A stretch of DNA of 10,947 nucleotides from UBA5177 sp002413265 (GTDB taxonomy: Bacteria > Chloroflexota > UBA5177), in assembly GCA_036752825.1 (NCBI GenBank), contig DAIORV010000074.1, positions 1-10,947 on the forward strand, given 5' to 3'. Position 1 is the first letter of the stretch, and the number at the start of each line of letters is the position of its first letter. The translations under genes and the position numbers were made by a program. Shown here piece by piece: positions 1-7,629 of this stretch. A model generated the notes under the pieces. The model was not told the origin of the DNA, ran no database searches, and worked only from the letters and a program-made list of their open reading frames with translations.

Positions 1-509
1 CGACCGATCTCGGTCTTCTTTATCGACGTTTTGTATGAAACCTTGAACACCACTTTGCCTTGATACGTGACTTGATACGTCGTTATCCGTGTCGCGTTGC
101 GGGCCAGGGCATTCACCGTGTAATACATCATTAGCCACACGGTTGTGTTCGGCTTTACCGCCGCCAGCCCTGCAAAATTTCCGGGATTGCCCGGTCGAGC
201 CACACGGGCTGCATCCATTGAAAAGTCAAAGGCATCTGACAACGTCGTGCTCGTCGGCAGTGCCGACGGAGTGCCGCTGCCTACCGGGGTAGGCGAGGTA
301 GCTACAGGGCTCGGAGTGAGCGTGGGAGGCGAGGGCGGGCTGCCGATTGGTGTAGGAACGAAGGTTGGAGGAATCGGTGGCGTCGCCCCTGCTGCATAGC
401 TTCTCGGCAAGCGCCCGATACCTTCGGAAAGCGAGACCAAGACCAACAAGCACAGGAACACAAGGGCCCAAGGCGCGACGGACGGCCGGCGCGGAGGTGT
501 CGCTGCCAT
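1..509 (-). CDS. Exported protein with Pro/Thr/Ser-rich stalk, 3' end beyond window (partial)
   Basis: The leftward frame is open from an ATG at 509 to the window edge, giving 169 residues without a stop; the C-terminus is missing. Residues 12-28 are hydrophobic after a short basic N-terminus (two Arg at 7-8), so this is a signal peptide or membrane anchor; a possible signal-peptidase site lies near Ala39-Ala40. Residues about 42-90 are almost entirely Pro, Thr, Ser, Gly and Ala, a typical extended wall-spanning linker and a possible O-glycosylation zone. From about residue 92 a folded, beta-rich domain begins (alternating Thr, Val and Tyr strands, residues 122-160). I do not recognise its family. 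The start is supported by an in-frame TGA 24 bases upstream and a CGGGAG Shine-Dalgarno 11 bases before the ATG. The same motif and spacing precede the divergent gene at 745. Function is unknown beyond export. Confidence 0.72.
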   Translation of the reverse strand, partial: MAATPPRRPSVAPWALVFLCLLVLVSLSEGIGRLPRSYAAGATPPIPPTFVPTPIGSPPSPPTLTPSPVATSPTPVGSGTPSALPTSTTLSDAFDFSMDAARVARPGNPGNFAGLAAVKPNTTVWLMMYYTVNALARNATRITTYQVTYQGKVVFKVSYKTSIKKTEIG

Positions 510-622
510 ACCAGGTTGCGCTCCCGGAGTTCAGGTGGTGGGGAGGTCGGAGCTACCTGCTCAGCTTACATTGATTATGAAGTTCCAACAACTGGAAGCT
601 GAAGATAGGTTTACCGAACCTT

Positions 623-652
623 CACGTGCGATTCACACCCGCATCACACGTG
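623..652. repeat. 30-bp imperfect dyad (CACGTGCGAT / ATCACACGTG) in the divergent intergenic region
   Basis: The arms are CACGTGCGAT at 623-632 and ATCACACGTG at 643-652, which are reverse complements at 9 of 10 positions, with a 10-base spacer. Arm centres are 20 bp apart, about two helical turns, which suits a dimeric DNA-binding protein. The dyad lies between the leftward gene starting at 509 and the rightward gene starting at 745, 50-80 bases upstream of the predicted -10 element for the latter. That position fits an activator site or a shared operator. Each arm contains the palindrome CACGTG, so the arms also read as direct repeats of CACGTGCG (623-630 and 647-654). No run of T follows, so a terminator is unlikely. 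The regulatory role is inferred from position and symmetry only. Confidence 0.45.
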
Positions 653-699
653 CGCGGACCCTTATATATGCCTGGATTGTGGCCGTCTTCATGTAGCGC

Positions 700-708
700 T
701 GATATACT
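700..708 (+). promoter_or_regulatory. Predicted extended -10 promoter for the M23 peptidase gene
   Basis: TGATATACT combines a TGn extension with TATACT, which matches the sigma-70 -10 consensus at 5 of 6 positions. No good -35 lies 16-18 bases upstream (TGGCCG at 680-685 is poor), as expected for an extended -10 promoter. Transcription would start near 715, leaving a leader of about 30 bases that contains the Shine-Dalgarno at 728-733. The rest of the 510-744 gap holds the dyad at 623-652 and, on the minus strand, a CATAAT -10-like hexamer (579-574) without a convincing -35. Confidence 0.45.
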
Positions 709-744
709 CACTCTTGTCATTTCTGGTCGGGAGTTCCGTCTGCT

Positions 745-3700
745 GTGAAGTTGCGATGCGCCATTCTGGCCATAGCGCTGTTATGGGCATCGGGCGCATC
801 ACTCGCTCGAGCAGATGACACGGCGCCGGTTCCAGCCGCGACGCAGCCGGCCGTTACCGAGCCAACCAGCCCCGTCGCCGTCGGGCAGCCAACGGTGGCA
901 CCTGTCGAGGTGCCCACCTCCGTGCCAGAGCCGCAAAAACCAGTAGTGGTAGCTGAGCACAACACGCCTGTGTCGATAGTGAACCACCCGAACGTTGTGC
1001 CCACAGCGGCGGACTCTAGCGCCCAGCCGCCTCAAGACACAGGTCCAGGCTCGGTCAGCAAGGGGCAACTCTCGGCCAACAGCGGGAACGGACCGAGCTC
1101 AGGATCCGGGACTTCGGGCTCATCGGGCAATACCGGTGTAACTCTGCCGCCCGTCGACAATTTCCCCGGCAGCGGGGACTCAGGACTTAACTTCAACCTC
1201 GATCCGAGAGCGGCTCAAGCCCCCCCAGAACTGGTTTGTGACGGAAGCAAGCGGACTGGCAACGCCGCTCCCTTCCTGGTGGCTCCCTACTCGGGATGGA
1301 CTGAGATAGCGTCATTTCTCGACCACGACAGACCTGACTACGAAGTAGACGGAAAGGTCGTGATTAGTAACGGACTCGTGGCGAACGCAGCCGATGGACA
1401 GGAGTCGGACATATTTCCGGCCTACTGGTCCTCTGAGCTGCGTCAATTCATCAACTACGACGGCCACAATGGTTACGACTTCACAATCAGTTACCAGCCG
1501 GTCCTCGCCGCCGGTTCCGGCACCGTGAGTTTTGCCGGATGGACCGACAGCGGGTACGGCAACATGGTCCTCATCGATCACGGCAACGGCTACTCCACTC
1601 TCTACGGCCACCTCAGCGAGCTCAAGGTCAAGAAAGGGGAAAAGGTTGCTGCTGGCGAGGAGATCGGCATAAGCGGATCGACCGGACGATCATCCGGTCC
1701 ACATTTGCACTTCAGCGTCTTTCACAACTGCCAGGTGACGGATCCATACGGGTGGACAGGTCGGGGCAAAGATCCACTCCAGACCTTTGATAGCGAGCAA
1801 TCGCAATACCTGTGGCTGCCGGGACATGACCCCCTGGTCGTAAACCCGCCGCCCCACTGGCCATCTTTTCCTTCGGGACTGAAGCTGGACCTTGAAAAAC
1901 TTACCGCGATTGGCTCGGCAACTCGAAACGTGCCTCCAGCTGATCGCCTTTTACTCCTTCAGCTTCCCGCCTATTCCCCCGGCGAATCTGTCACGCCCGC
2001 CCTGGCGTTGGAACGAACTGATGCTCTGACTACGCGAGAAGCCGCCGCTCTAACTCCCGCACTCAATCGCCTTGCGCGCGCCGGTCTAATCGACAGCTTC
2101 CAGCCCTTGACGGCCGCGGCCGCGGTCTGGATCCGTGGGACGGCCTCCGCTGCCCAGCTCGAGGCGCTCCCAGGAGTGGCCTCGCTCGCCGGTGTTCAGC
2201 CCCACGATCTTCGTGCGGCCCAGACGGAGCTGGCACACAGCGTCCTGGTGCAAACGAGCACCGAAAGCGCACCTTCCCTTTGGCCGGCCGGGTTCAGATC
2301 AGCGCTGCAAACTTGGAGACCGGTTACCACGGCCGTCATCGGTCACGCGTTGGTGGCAGGAGCTGCACTTCCTGGACAAAAAGTAGCGCTATTTTTGCGA
2401 CGGGGCACCCGCACCGTGGGGACGGCCGGCGCCTTCAGTGATGCGGAAACGGGCGGCTTCGCAGCGACGCTCCACAACAGTAACGGCTTGCCCGTTCTTG
2501 TTAAACCCGGCGACGATCTGCAAATATCTTCCGGATCACGAAGCGCACTCATCTCTATCCCCGCGCTCAGCCTCCATGCGGGAGGCCGGAATATCGAGGG
2601 ACGTGCTGAACCAGGAAGCACGGTGTCTCTGGCGGTAGCCGACAGCCACGGCCAGCAACTGTGGCACACAGTTCTGACTGCTTCGTCGTCCGGGTCCCTC
2701 TCTGTGCGAACTCCGTTTGCATTGAGGGCAGGAAGCCAGGTTGTAGCCGCCGCGGCCGATGGCGCCGGCGACCAGGTGGCATCAAGCGCCTATGCACCCG
2801 GTCTAGTACTCGACCTAGCGACCTCCAGTCTAGAAGGCTGGACAGTCGGAAGCCATCCGTACGTGCAGATTTTGCGCGCAGGTCGAATCCTAGTCGCACG
2901 CAAGGTGCATGGGTCGGCGGACGGCACGTTTGCACTCGACCTCCTTTCCGGTCGACATGGAGTCAGCGTTAGACAGGGAGACGTCGTCACCATCGGATCG
3001 CGTTGGCATAGAAAGGGCTTCATCGTGCCTGGCCTAAACGTGGGCATCTCTCCTGGCAGCTCGGCAGCACACGTGTCTGGGCCGTCCGGGATGTCGGCAA
3101 CGGCACTCCTACAAAAACCCGGAGTTTCCTCATGGAGCAGAGACCTGGCTCTCCGTCGAGATGGCAGTACGTTGGACCTTCCTAACCGCGCACGACCAGG
3201 AGACTCACTAAGCCTCATTGCCCACCTGCCCAACGGCGACGACGTACAGCAGAGCGCATCTCTTCTGTCTATGAGTTTCTATGTCGGCACGGGCGTGGTC
3301 CGAGGAACGACACCCCCCGGAACGGAGGTTCAGATCCACGCGCTATCGAAGTCGGGCAAACCAATCGCGCAGACAATAGCTCCGAGCGACGCCGTGAGCG
3401 GTTCGCTGGTGGGCCAGCTGCAAGACGGATTTGGCGCGGCAGCGACCTTCTCTCACGCTGCCAGCCTGACCGTCAGCACGGGTGCCGTGACAAGACGCGT
3501 CAAGATGTCAGGCATCAGCGTGAAGATTGGGACAAGCAATAGAGCCTTCACAGCGCGGATTCCGCTTCGTTCCACGGCTACGTTCGAAATACAGTTCAGG
3601 CATCGCACATTTGTCTGGAAACGAAGGGCCTCTCGATCAGGGATAATCCGCTCGCGGCTACCCCAGGTGTCCGGTTTGCAGAGGGTCGTTATGTCCGTGC

Positions 3701-3801
3701 CCGCCGGTAACGGCATCACTCTGGTACGGGTGGCATCCCTGGTAGCTCAACACCACGCAGCACAAGCAGCCCACAGGCAATCTTCGCGGGTGAAGCGATA
3801 G
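745..3801 (+). CDS. Secreted M23 (LytM-type) zinc metallopeptidase with long beta-sandwich C-terminal region
   Basis: Predicted peptidoglycan-type endopeptidase of 1018 residues, exported to the cell surface. Residues 1-23 form a signal peptide ending Ala-Arg-Ala. Residues about 24-150 are low-complexity Pro/Thr/Val then Ser/Gly linker. The M23 domain follows: His241 and Asp245 (HNGYD) with His322 match the zinc ligands of LytM, and His289 (YGHL) with His320 (HLH) match the catalytic histidines; the 31-residue interval between the last two equals that in LytM. All key residues are present, so an active enzyme is likely. Residues about 396-490 look like an inhibitor I9/S8-propeptide-type fold. 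From about 526 to the end there are beta-rich Ig-like modules with a recurring G-x-x-x-P-G-x-x-V pattern (near 533, 619 and 854). The C-terminus is basic. The GTG start has CGGGAG 11 bases upstream and gives the signal peptide directly. The next gene follows after 32 bases. Substrate bond is not predictable. Confidence 0.88.
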   Translation: MKLRCAILAIALLWASGASLARADDTAPVPAATQPAVTEPTSPVAVGQPTVAPVEVPTSVPEPQKPVVVAEHNTPVSIVNHPNVVPTAADSSAQPPQDTGPGSVSKGQLSANSGNGPSSGSGTSGSSGNTGVTLPPVDNFPGSGDSGLNFNLDPRAAQAPPELVCDGSKRTGNAAPFLVAPYSGWTEIASFLDHDRPDYEVDGKVVISNGLVANAADGQESDIFPAYWSSELRQFINYDGHNGYDFTISYQPVLAAGSGTVSFAGWTDSGYGNMVLIDHGNGYSTLYGHLSELKVKKGEKVAAGEEIGISGSTGRSSGPHLHFSVFHNCQVTDPYGWTGRGKDPLQTFDSEQSQYLWLPGHDPLVVNPPPHWPSFPSGLKLDLEKLTAIGSATRNVPPADRLLLLQLPAYSPGESVTPALALERTDALTTREAAALTPALNRLARAGLIDSFQPLTAAAAVWIRGTASAAQLEALPGVASLAGVQPHDLRAAQTELAHSVLVQTSTESAPSLWPAGFRSALQTWRPVTTAVIGHALVAGAALPGQKVALFLRRGTRTVGTAGAFSDAETGGFAATLHNSNGLPVLVKPGDDLQISSGSRSALISIPALSLHAGGRNIEGRAEPGSTVSLAVADSHGQQLWHTVLTASSSGSLSVRTPFALRAGSQVVAAAADGAGDQVASSAYAPGLVLDLATSSLEGWTVGSHPYVQILRAGRILVARKVHGSADGTFALDLLSGRHGVSVRQGDVVTIGSRWHRKGFIVPGLNVGISPGSSAAHVSGPSGMSATALLQKPGVSSWSRDLALRRDGSTLDLPNRARPGDSLSLIAHLPNGDDVQQSASLLSMSFYVGTGVVRGTTPPGTEVQIHALSKSGKPIAQTIAPSDAVSGSLVGQLQDGFGAAATFSHAASLTVSTGAVTRRVKMSGISVKIGTSNRAFTARIPLRSTATFEIQFRHRTFVWKRRASRSGIIRSRLPQVSGLQRVVMSVPAGNGITLVRVASLVAQHHAAQAAHRQSSRVKR

Positions 3802-3833
3802 CGACCCACCTGTCGGGAAGAAGCACGTATCGC

Positions 3834-4175
3834 GTGGCCAACGTGACTCGAGGCCGAGATATTGCCACCGAGAGCGGGGCCGCGGTGAACATGGTCAGTC
3901 GCGGCTTCGGGTTGCTGGGACGCAGCACTCTGCCGGAAGGCGCGGGCCTCATCATTCGCCCGTGCAATTCGGTAATCACGTTCTTCATGCGGTTTCCCAT
4001 CGATGTGCTGTTCGTTGACGCGCATGGACAAGTAGTCCACCTGATTCACGCCTTGCGACCCTGGAGAACCAGCAAGATGGTTCGCGGGTCCAAGTACGTT
4101 GTAGAGCTGCCCGCTGGAGTGCTTCGGGCCACGGAAACAGCTCTCGGGGACGCAATCGAGATCGTGCCGGCCTGA
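3834..4175 (+). CDS. DUF192 family protein
   Basis: A 113-residue protein that fits the DUF192 family (PF02643) along its whole length. Visible family features are the opening ANVTRG, the central LLGRSTLPEG block with GLIIRPC, the TFFMRFPIDVLFVD core, and the closing VVELPAG and GD segments. DUF192 proteins are small beta-barrels of unknown biochemical role, often near envelope genes; many are exported, but this one has no signal peptide. The GTG start gives the usual N-terminal boundary of the domain. A GGGAAG 13 bases upstream is a rather distant Shine-Dalgarno; a second GTG at 3843 is possible but would trim the domain. It lies 32 bases after the M23 peptidase gene and 37 bases before the first GT87 gene, so co-transcription is likely. 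No catalytic function is assigned. Confidence 0.87.
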   Translation: MANVTRGRDIATESGAAVNMVSRGFGLLGRSTLPEGAGLIIRPCNSVITFFMRFPIDVLFVDAHGQVVHLIHALRPWRTSKMVRGSKYVVELPAGVLRATETALGDAIEIVPA

Positions 4176-4212
4176 TGGCTTCCGTGGATCCGCTCACGCC
4201 ACCATAGGCCAT

Positions 4213-5454
4213 ATGGGTAACACAGCCCGGCTCGAAGAACCTCGCTCCGTCTCAGAGCGTGACGCACGCAAGCGAAACATGCGGCGTATGGTTGCCGTCT
4301 CTATACTCCTCGTCTTGTTAATCCTATGGGGGTGGCTATTCGTACAGGAAGGCGCCTTCAAACACGGTCCAAACGGCAAGTCGTTTGGCGGTGACGCTGC
4401 GATGTACGTGAGCGCGGCTCGAGTCATGAAGGCTGGAGGGAACCCGTATGACTCTCACCTCCTCTACCGAAGTGAGCAAACCTGGCTCGCGGAGCAACAT
4501 GTAAGGCAGATTGCGCCCCGCTCGGTAGTTCGAGTGGGAAACCCACCGCTCCTCTTCTGGGCACTTGAGCCTCTTACGGATAAGCCGCTCACAGCATCAG
4601 CTCTGGCTTGCATGGCTTTGCTCGGTCTTTCCACACTTGGCGGCTTCCTCTTGCTTCTCGGTTATCTGGGCTGGACCGCGCGGATTGTACCTTCGCTGGT
4701 GTTTCTTCTGATGCCGCAGACGGTGCTAGGCATCTATGAGGCCAATGCCATCGGATTGGTATTCGCCGGCATCGCGGTAGCGGTCGTGCTCGCAGATCGC
4801 AACCCCTGGCTTGCCGGTGCCTTCTTGACGGCTGCCTGGTTGAAACCCCCGGTGGGCCTACCGATCGCGCTCATGGTCATCCTGTTCATCTCCGGCCGCC
4901 GTCAAAAGGTCGCCACATCGTTTGGTGTTGCAACCGCTCTGTTCGCCTTGCTGACTTTGCTGGCCACGGGTGCCGAGAGCATCCGGCAATGGATCAATGG
5001 GATGGCGGGATATTCAAACGCGATTACCACGTCACCCGCTGTCTCCTCTTTGTCGGGCCTGTACGTCAGATGGGCCCCGGGTGGAGCTCGACTTGCACTC
5101 GAGGCGGCTACCGTGCTCCTCGCCATCGGACTGACGGCGTTCGTGTGGCGAAGCCAGGCGTGGAAGGAGGGGCTTCCGGTGCTTGCCGTCGGTTGGTTGT
5201 GGCTCGCATGGTTCTTGGCAGCGCCGTACGCACATTTTTACGACGAGATTCTGCTGACTCTTCCGCTGATGGCCCTTCTCGGCCCCAACGGTGAACGCCT
5301 CTCAGAACGAGGGCCGGTACTTGCCCTGTACTTGACCTTCTTCTCGCTGCTTCTTGTCTCATGGGCGCCTGGCGGAGTGCAGCTCCTATGCGTCCCTCTC
5401 CTGGCCATCGCGTGCGTGTTGTATCGCAGAGCGCCGATGGCCCTGGGCACCTAA
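4213..5454 (+). CDS. GT87-family (DUF2029-like) polytopic glycosyltransferase, copy 1
   Basis: A 413-residue integral membrane protein with roughly ten hydrophobic segments, the first at about residues 27-44. The extracytoplasmic loop after it carries GGD (Asp61) and GNPYD (76-80), then GNPPLLFW (109-116); a WLKPP motif lies at 209-213. These fit the GT87/DUF2029 group of GT-C enzymes, which includes polyprenyl-phosphate-mannose-dependent alpha-mannosyltransferases of Actinobacteria. The donor is therefore probably a polyprenyl-phosphate sugar used outside the membrane; the acceptor cannot be read from sequence. The ATG at 4213 has no clear Shine-Dalgarno, so translation may depend on coupling to the DUF192 gene 37 bases upstream; a later ATG at 4279 also lacks one. 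The next gene is a clear paralogue. Family assignment is fairly secure, sugar specificity is inference. Confidence 0.82.
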   Translation: MGNTARLEEPRSVSERDARKRNMRRMVAVSILLVLLILWGWLFVQEGAFKHGPNGKSFGGDAAMYVSAARVMKAGGNPYDSHLLYRSEQTWLAEQHVRQIAPRSVVRVGNPPLLFWALEPLTDKPLTASALACMALLGLSTLGGFLLLLGYLGWTARIVPSLVFLLMPQTVLGIYEANAIGLVFAGIAVAVVLADRNPWLAGAFLTAAWLKPPVGLPIALMVILFISGRRQKVATSFGVATALFALLTLLATGAESIRQWINGMAGYSNAITTSPAVSSLSGLYVRWAPGGARLALEAATVLLAIGLTAFVWRSQAWKEGLPVLAVGWLWLAWFLAAPYAHFYDEILLTLPLMALLGPNGERLSERGPVLALYLTFFSLLLVSWAPGGVQLLCVPLLAIACVLYRRAPMALGT

Positions 5455-5507
5455 CGAGCATTCTAAGGTGACGGAGTCAGGTGACGCTCGAGAAACTGTC
5501 GGCGCGC

Positions 5508-5513
5508 TGAGGG
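5508..5513 (+). promoter_or_regulatory. Ribosome binding site supporting the ATG start at 5519
   Basis: TGAGGG lies 5 bases before the ATG at 5519. The other in-frame candidates are GTG at 5468, with no matching site and only 13 bases after the previous stop, and ATG at 5354, which would overlap the upstream gene by 101 bases. This favours 5519, which also gives a protein of nearly the same length as the paralogue next door. Confidence 0.5.
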
Positions 5514-5518
5514 CACCA

Positions 5519-6742
5519 ATGGGGAAGCCACCACCTGGTGGCCTCAGACACCGAGTCGTCAGCAGCATCCTGCTTCTGCTCCTCACCGGATGGCTCCTGG
5601 TCTTTGTCGGCTCGCGACTAGGGAAGGCGCCTTCGGACACCGGCCTCGGAGGAGATTTCGCGGTCTTCTACACCGCTTCGCGAATGCTTTCGCACGGGGA
5701 GAATCCGTACGATCGACTGGCTCTCTACCGTGCGGAGCTCCGGATATGGCGCCAGCAGCAACTCCACCGACCGAAGTACGAGGTATACATCCGCGCCGGA
5801 AACCCTCCGCTGCTTTACTGGCTAATCGGCCCTCTGGCACGGGCCAACTTCCAGACCGCGGCATGGATTTGGGTGACCTCCATGTACGTTCTGTGCGGCA
5901 TCGGATTCCTTATATTGCTTGCCGCATTTGGCTGGACTGCAAAATTGCTGCCGCTCTTCGCATTCATGGCAATGCCCCAGACGCTGCTGGCCGCGTACTA
6001 CGGAAACGTCGATGCTGTCGTGTTTCTGGGCATCTGCTTGGCATTTTTGCTTGCCCGTCGCTACCCCTTCGCCGCCGGCGTGTGTCTTACCGTCGCGTGG
6101 CTGAAGCCTCAATACGCTCTGCCGTTGGCGGCCCTCGTCCTTCTCTTCATTGTCTTGGACTGGAAGCGAGGGGTAGGCGGATTTTTGGCTGCCTCGGCAC
6201 TCGCGGTCCTCGCGACCTTGAGTACGACCGGTGCCTCGAGCATCTCAGGATGGCGCGACTCACTGGCAGGCCTGGCCTCCCACGCCGGCGCCCAGCCGGA
6301 CGTCGCGTCGCTGTCTGGCCTTTATGTCTACTCCGCTTCCGACGCCGTGCAGCGAGCCCTGATGGTCACATCGCTCGCCGCTTCCTTGCTTCTCACCATT
6401 TGGTGGTGGTTCCACACACGGGCCGAGCCGAGAGGTGATCTTTTGCGAAGTGGCTGGCTATGGGTAGTCTGGCTGCTCGCGGTGCCGCTTACGCACTTTC
6501 ACTATGAGATCGTACTCGCAGCGCCACTGCTGGCCATTTTGGGCCTCAACGCCAGGCGTTTCACGTATTGGGAGGCAGGCACTGCGGTATTCGTTCTGCT
6601 CTTTTCGGTCCTATTCTTCCCGACAAACAGAGGTCATGCGGACTTTCAGTCGCTTACCCTGATCGTTCTCGCTATTCTGCTGGCGCGCGCCGCGACATCT
6701 CCAAAATACTTCGCTCCCCGGATCGCGCCCGCCGGCCCCTAG
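5519..6742 (+). CDS. GT87-family (DUF2029-like) polytopic glycosyltransferase, copy 2 (tandem paralogue)
   Basis: A 407-residue membrane protein aligning with the preceding gene from end to end. Shared blocks include GGD (Asp46 here), ENPYD, GNPPLLYW (94-101), GWTAK, MPQT, AWLKP (193-197), SLSGLYV and GWLW, in the same order and spacing. The pair therefore arose by tandem duplication. Divergence is substantial: WLKPP in copy 1 is WLKPQ here, GIYEAN is AAYYGN, and loops differ, so the two may act on successive acceptor positions. The predicted role is transfer from a polyprenyl-phosphate sugar on the outer membrane face. The start is a choice between ATG 5519 (good Shine-Dalgarno) and GTG 5468, which adds 17 polar residues; translation from 5354 would run through the tail of copy 1 in another frame and is rejected. 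The stop lies 6 bases from the stop of the convergent GT2 gene. Confidence 0.82.
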   Translation: MGKPPPGGLRHRVVSSILLLLLTGWLLVFVGSRLGKAPSDTGLGGDFAVFYTASRMLSHGENPYDRLALYRAELRIWRQQQLHRPKYEVYIRAGNPPLLYWLIGPLARANFQTAAWIWVTSMYVLCGIGFLILLAAFGWTAKLLPLFAFMAMPQTLLAAYYGNVDAVVFLGICLAFLLARRYPFAAGVCLTVAWLKPQYALPLAALVLLFIVLDWKRGVGGFLAASALAVLATLSTTGASSISGWRDSLAGLASHAGAQPDVASLSGLYVYSASDAVQRALMVTSLAASLLLTIWWWFHTRAEPRGDLLRSGWLWVVWLLAVPLTHFHYEIVLAAPLLAILGLNARRFTYWEAGTAVFVLLFSVLFFPTNRGHADFQSLTLIVLAILLARAATSPKYFAPRIAPAGP

Positions 6743-6748
6743 CCACCG

Positions 6749-7465
6749 TCAAAGCCCGATGCGGCAGCGGATGATGGTCCCTAAGGCCTTGACGCCGTCC
6801 CGCCATGTAATCTTTTTGCCCTCGGCGTACGTGCGCCCGTAGTACGAGATGGGCAGCTCATAAACTCGCCATTGAGGGTTTCGGAGCACCTGGGCCGTCA
6901 TTTCGGGCTCGATCCGAAAGTCGTTTTCCCGCAACCGAAAGCTGTCGACGACTTCGCGGCGGAACACTTTGTAACCTGTTTCCATGTCGGTGAGAGTGGA
7001 GTTGTAGAGCACGTTCATCAGAAGGGAAAGGAATCGATTTCCCAGCAGGTGCCAGAACAGGTACACGCGCTGAGGCTGGCCACCGGATAGACGCGATCCA
7101 TAGACGACGTCTGCTCGACCGGAGACGATGGGCGCTAGGAGCCTGCCGAACTCCTGCGGATCGTACTCCATGTCTGCGTCTTGGATGATGACGATGTCGC
7201 CCGTGACTTTGGCAAAGGCTGTGCGGATTGCGGCGCCCTTGCCCCGGTTCTGCTCGTGCCGCAGGTGCACAAAGCTGCGACCGCGCTTTGACTCTTGGGC
7301 CAGAATCTCGGCTGTACCGTCGCTGGAGCCATCGTCCACCACGAGAATTTCCTTGCCCATCGGTACTCCGAGTGCCGCCTCTAGATCGACCGCCTCTACC
7401 GCGGCAATGACTTTGAGCAACGAGGTCTCCTCGTTGTAGGCGGGAATGACGATCGACAACTTCAT
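6749..7465 (-). CDS. GT2 glycosyltransferase, polyprenyl-phosphate mannose synthase-like (DPM1 type)
   Basis: A 238-residue cytosolic-face GT-A enzyme. Motifs in order are VIPAYNEE (6-13), VVDDGSSDGT (42-51) for nucleotide binding, the DAD metal motif (96-98) within QDADMEYDP, YGSRLSGG (122-129), and TDMETGYKVF (159-168). The last block is typical of dolichyl/polyprenyl-phosphate mannose or glucose synthases. The expected reaction is transfer of a hexose from a nucleotide sugar (GDP-mannose most likely) to polyprenyl phosphate. It has no C-terminal membrane or GtrA domain, so it is a stand-alone soluble type. The frame is open back to 7753, but homology begins exactly at ATG 7465, which follows a purine-rich GGGAGGGGGG 12 bases upstream, so that start is chosen. 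It is divergent from the PIG-V-like gene across 164 bases, where I see no convincing promoter. It could supply donor for the neighbouring GT-C proteins. Glucose rather than mannose specificity remains possible. Confidence 0.87.
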   Translation of the reverse strand: MKLSIVIPAYNEETSLLKVIAAVEAVDLEAALGVPMGKEILVVDDGSSDGTAEILAQESKRGRSFVHLRHEQNRGKGAAIRTAFAKVTGDIVIIQDADMEYDPQEFGRLLAPIVSGRADVVYGSRLSGGQPQRVYLFWHLLGNRFLSLLMNVLYNSTLTDMETGYKVFRREVVDSFRLRENDFRIEPEMTAQVLRNPQWRVYELPISYYGRTYAEGKKITWRDGVKALGTIIRCRIGL

Positions 7466-7629
7466 GGTGGACGTGGTCCCCCCTCCCGTCTCAGCGGCCG
7501 AGTGGTCGCAGCTCAAGCACGTTTCGGCCATCGAGAATAGTCGATCTGCGAAGTTTGTAAGATTATGCGCATTGCGACGCCATAGCCGGCTCCTGCTCAA
7601 AGGCGGCGAGAACTCGCGTTCCGGGGAGA

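Noticed and set aside
2343..3233. Several antisense open frames of 108-147 codons inside the M23 peptidase gene
   Set aside because: They overlap one another and a gene with a signal peptide and intact catalytic motifs; none shows a recognisable domain.
5354..5518. N-terminal extension of GT87 copy 2 back to ATG 5354
   Set aside because: It would overlap the 3' end of copy 1 by 101 bases, and its first 38 residues are the off-frame reading of that gene. A Shine-Dalgarno supports ATG 5519.
5590..6438. A 282-codon rightward open frame within GT87 copy 2
   Set aside because: It is the alternative frame of a gene with clear motifs; the translation is Arg/Pro/His-rich and resembles no known family.
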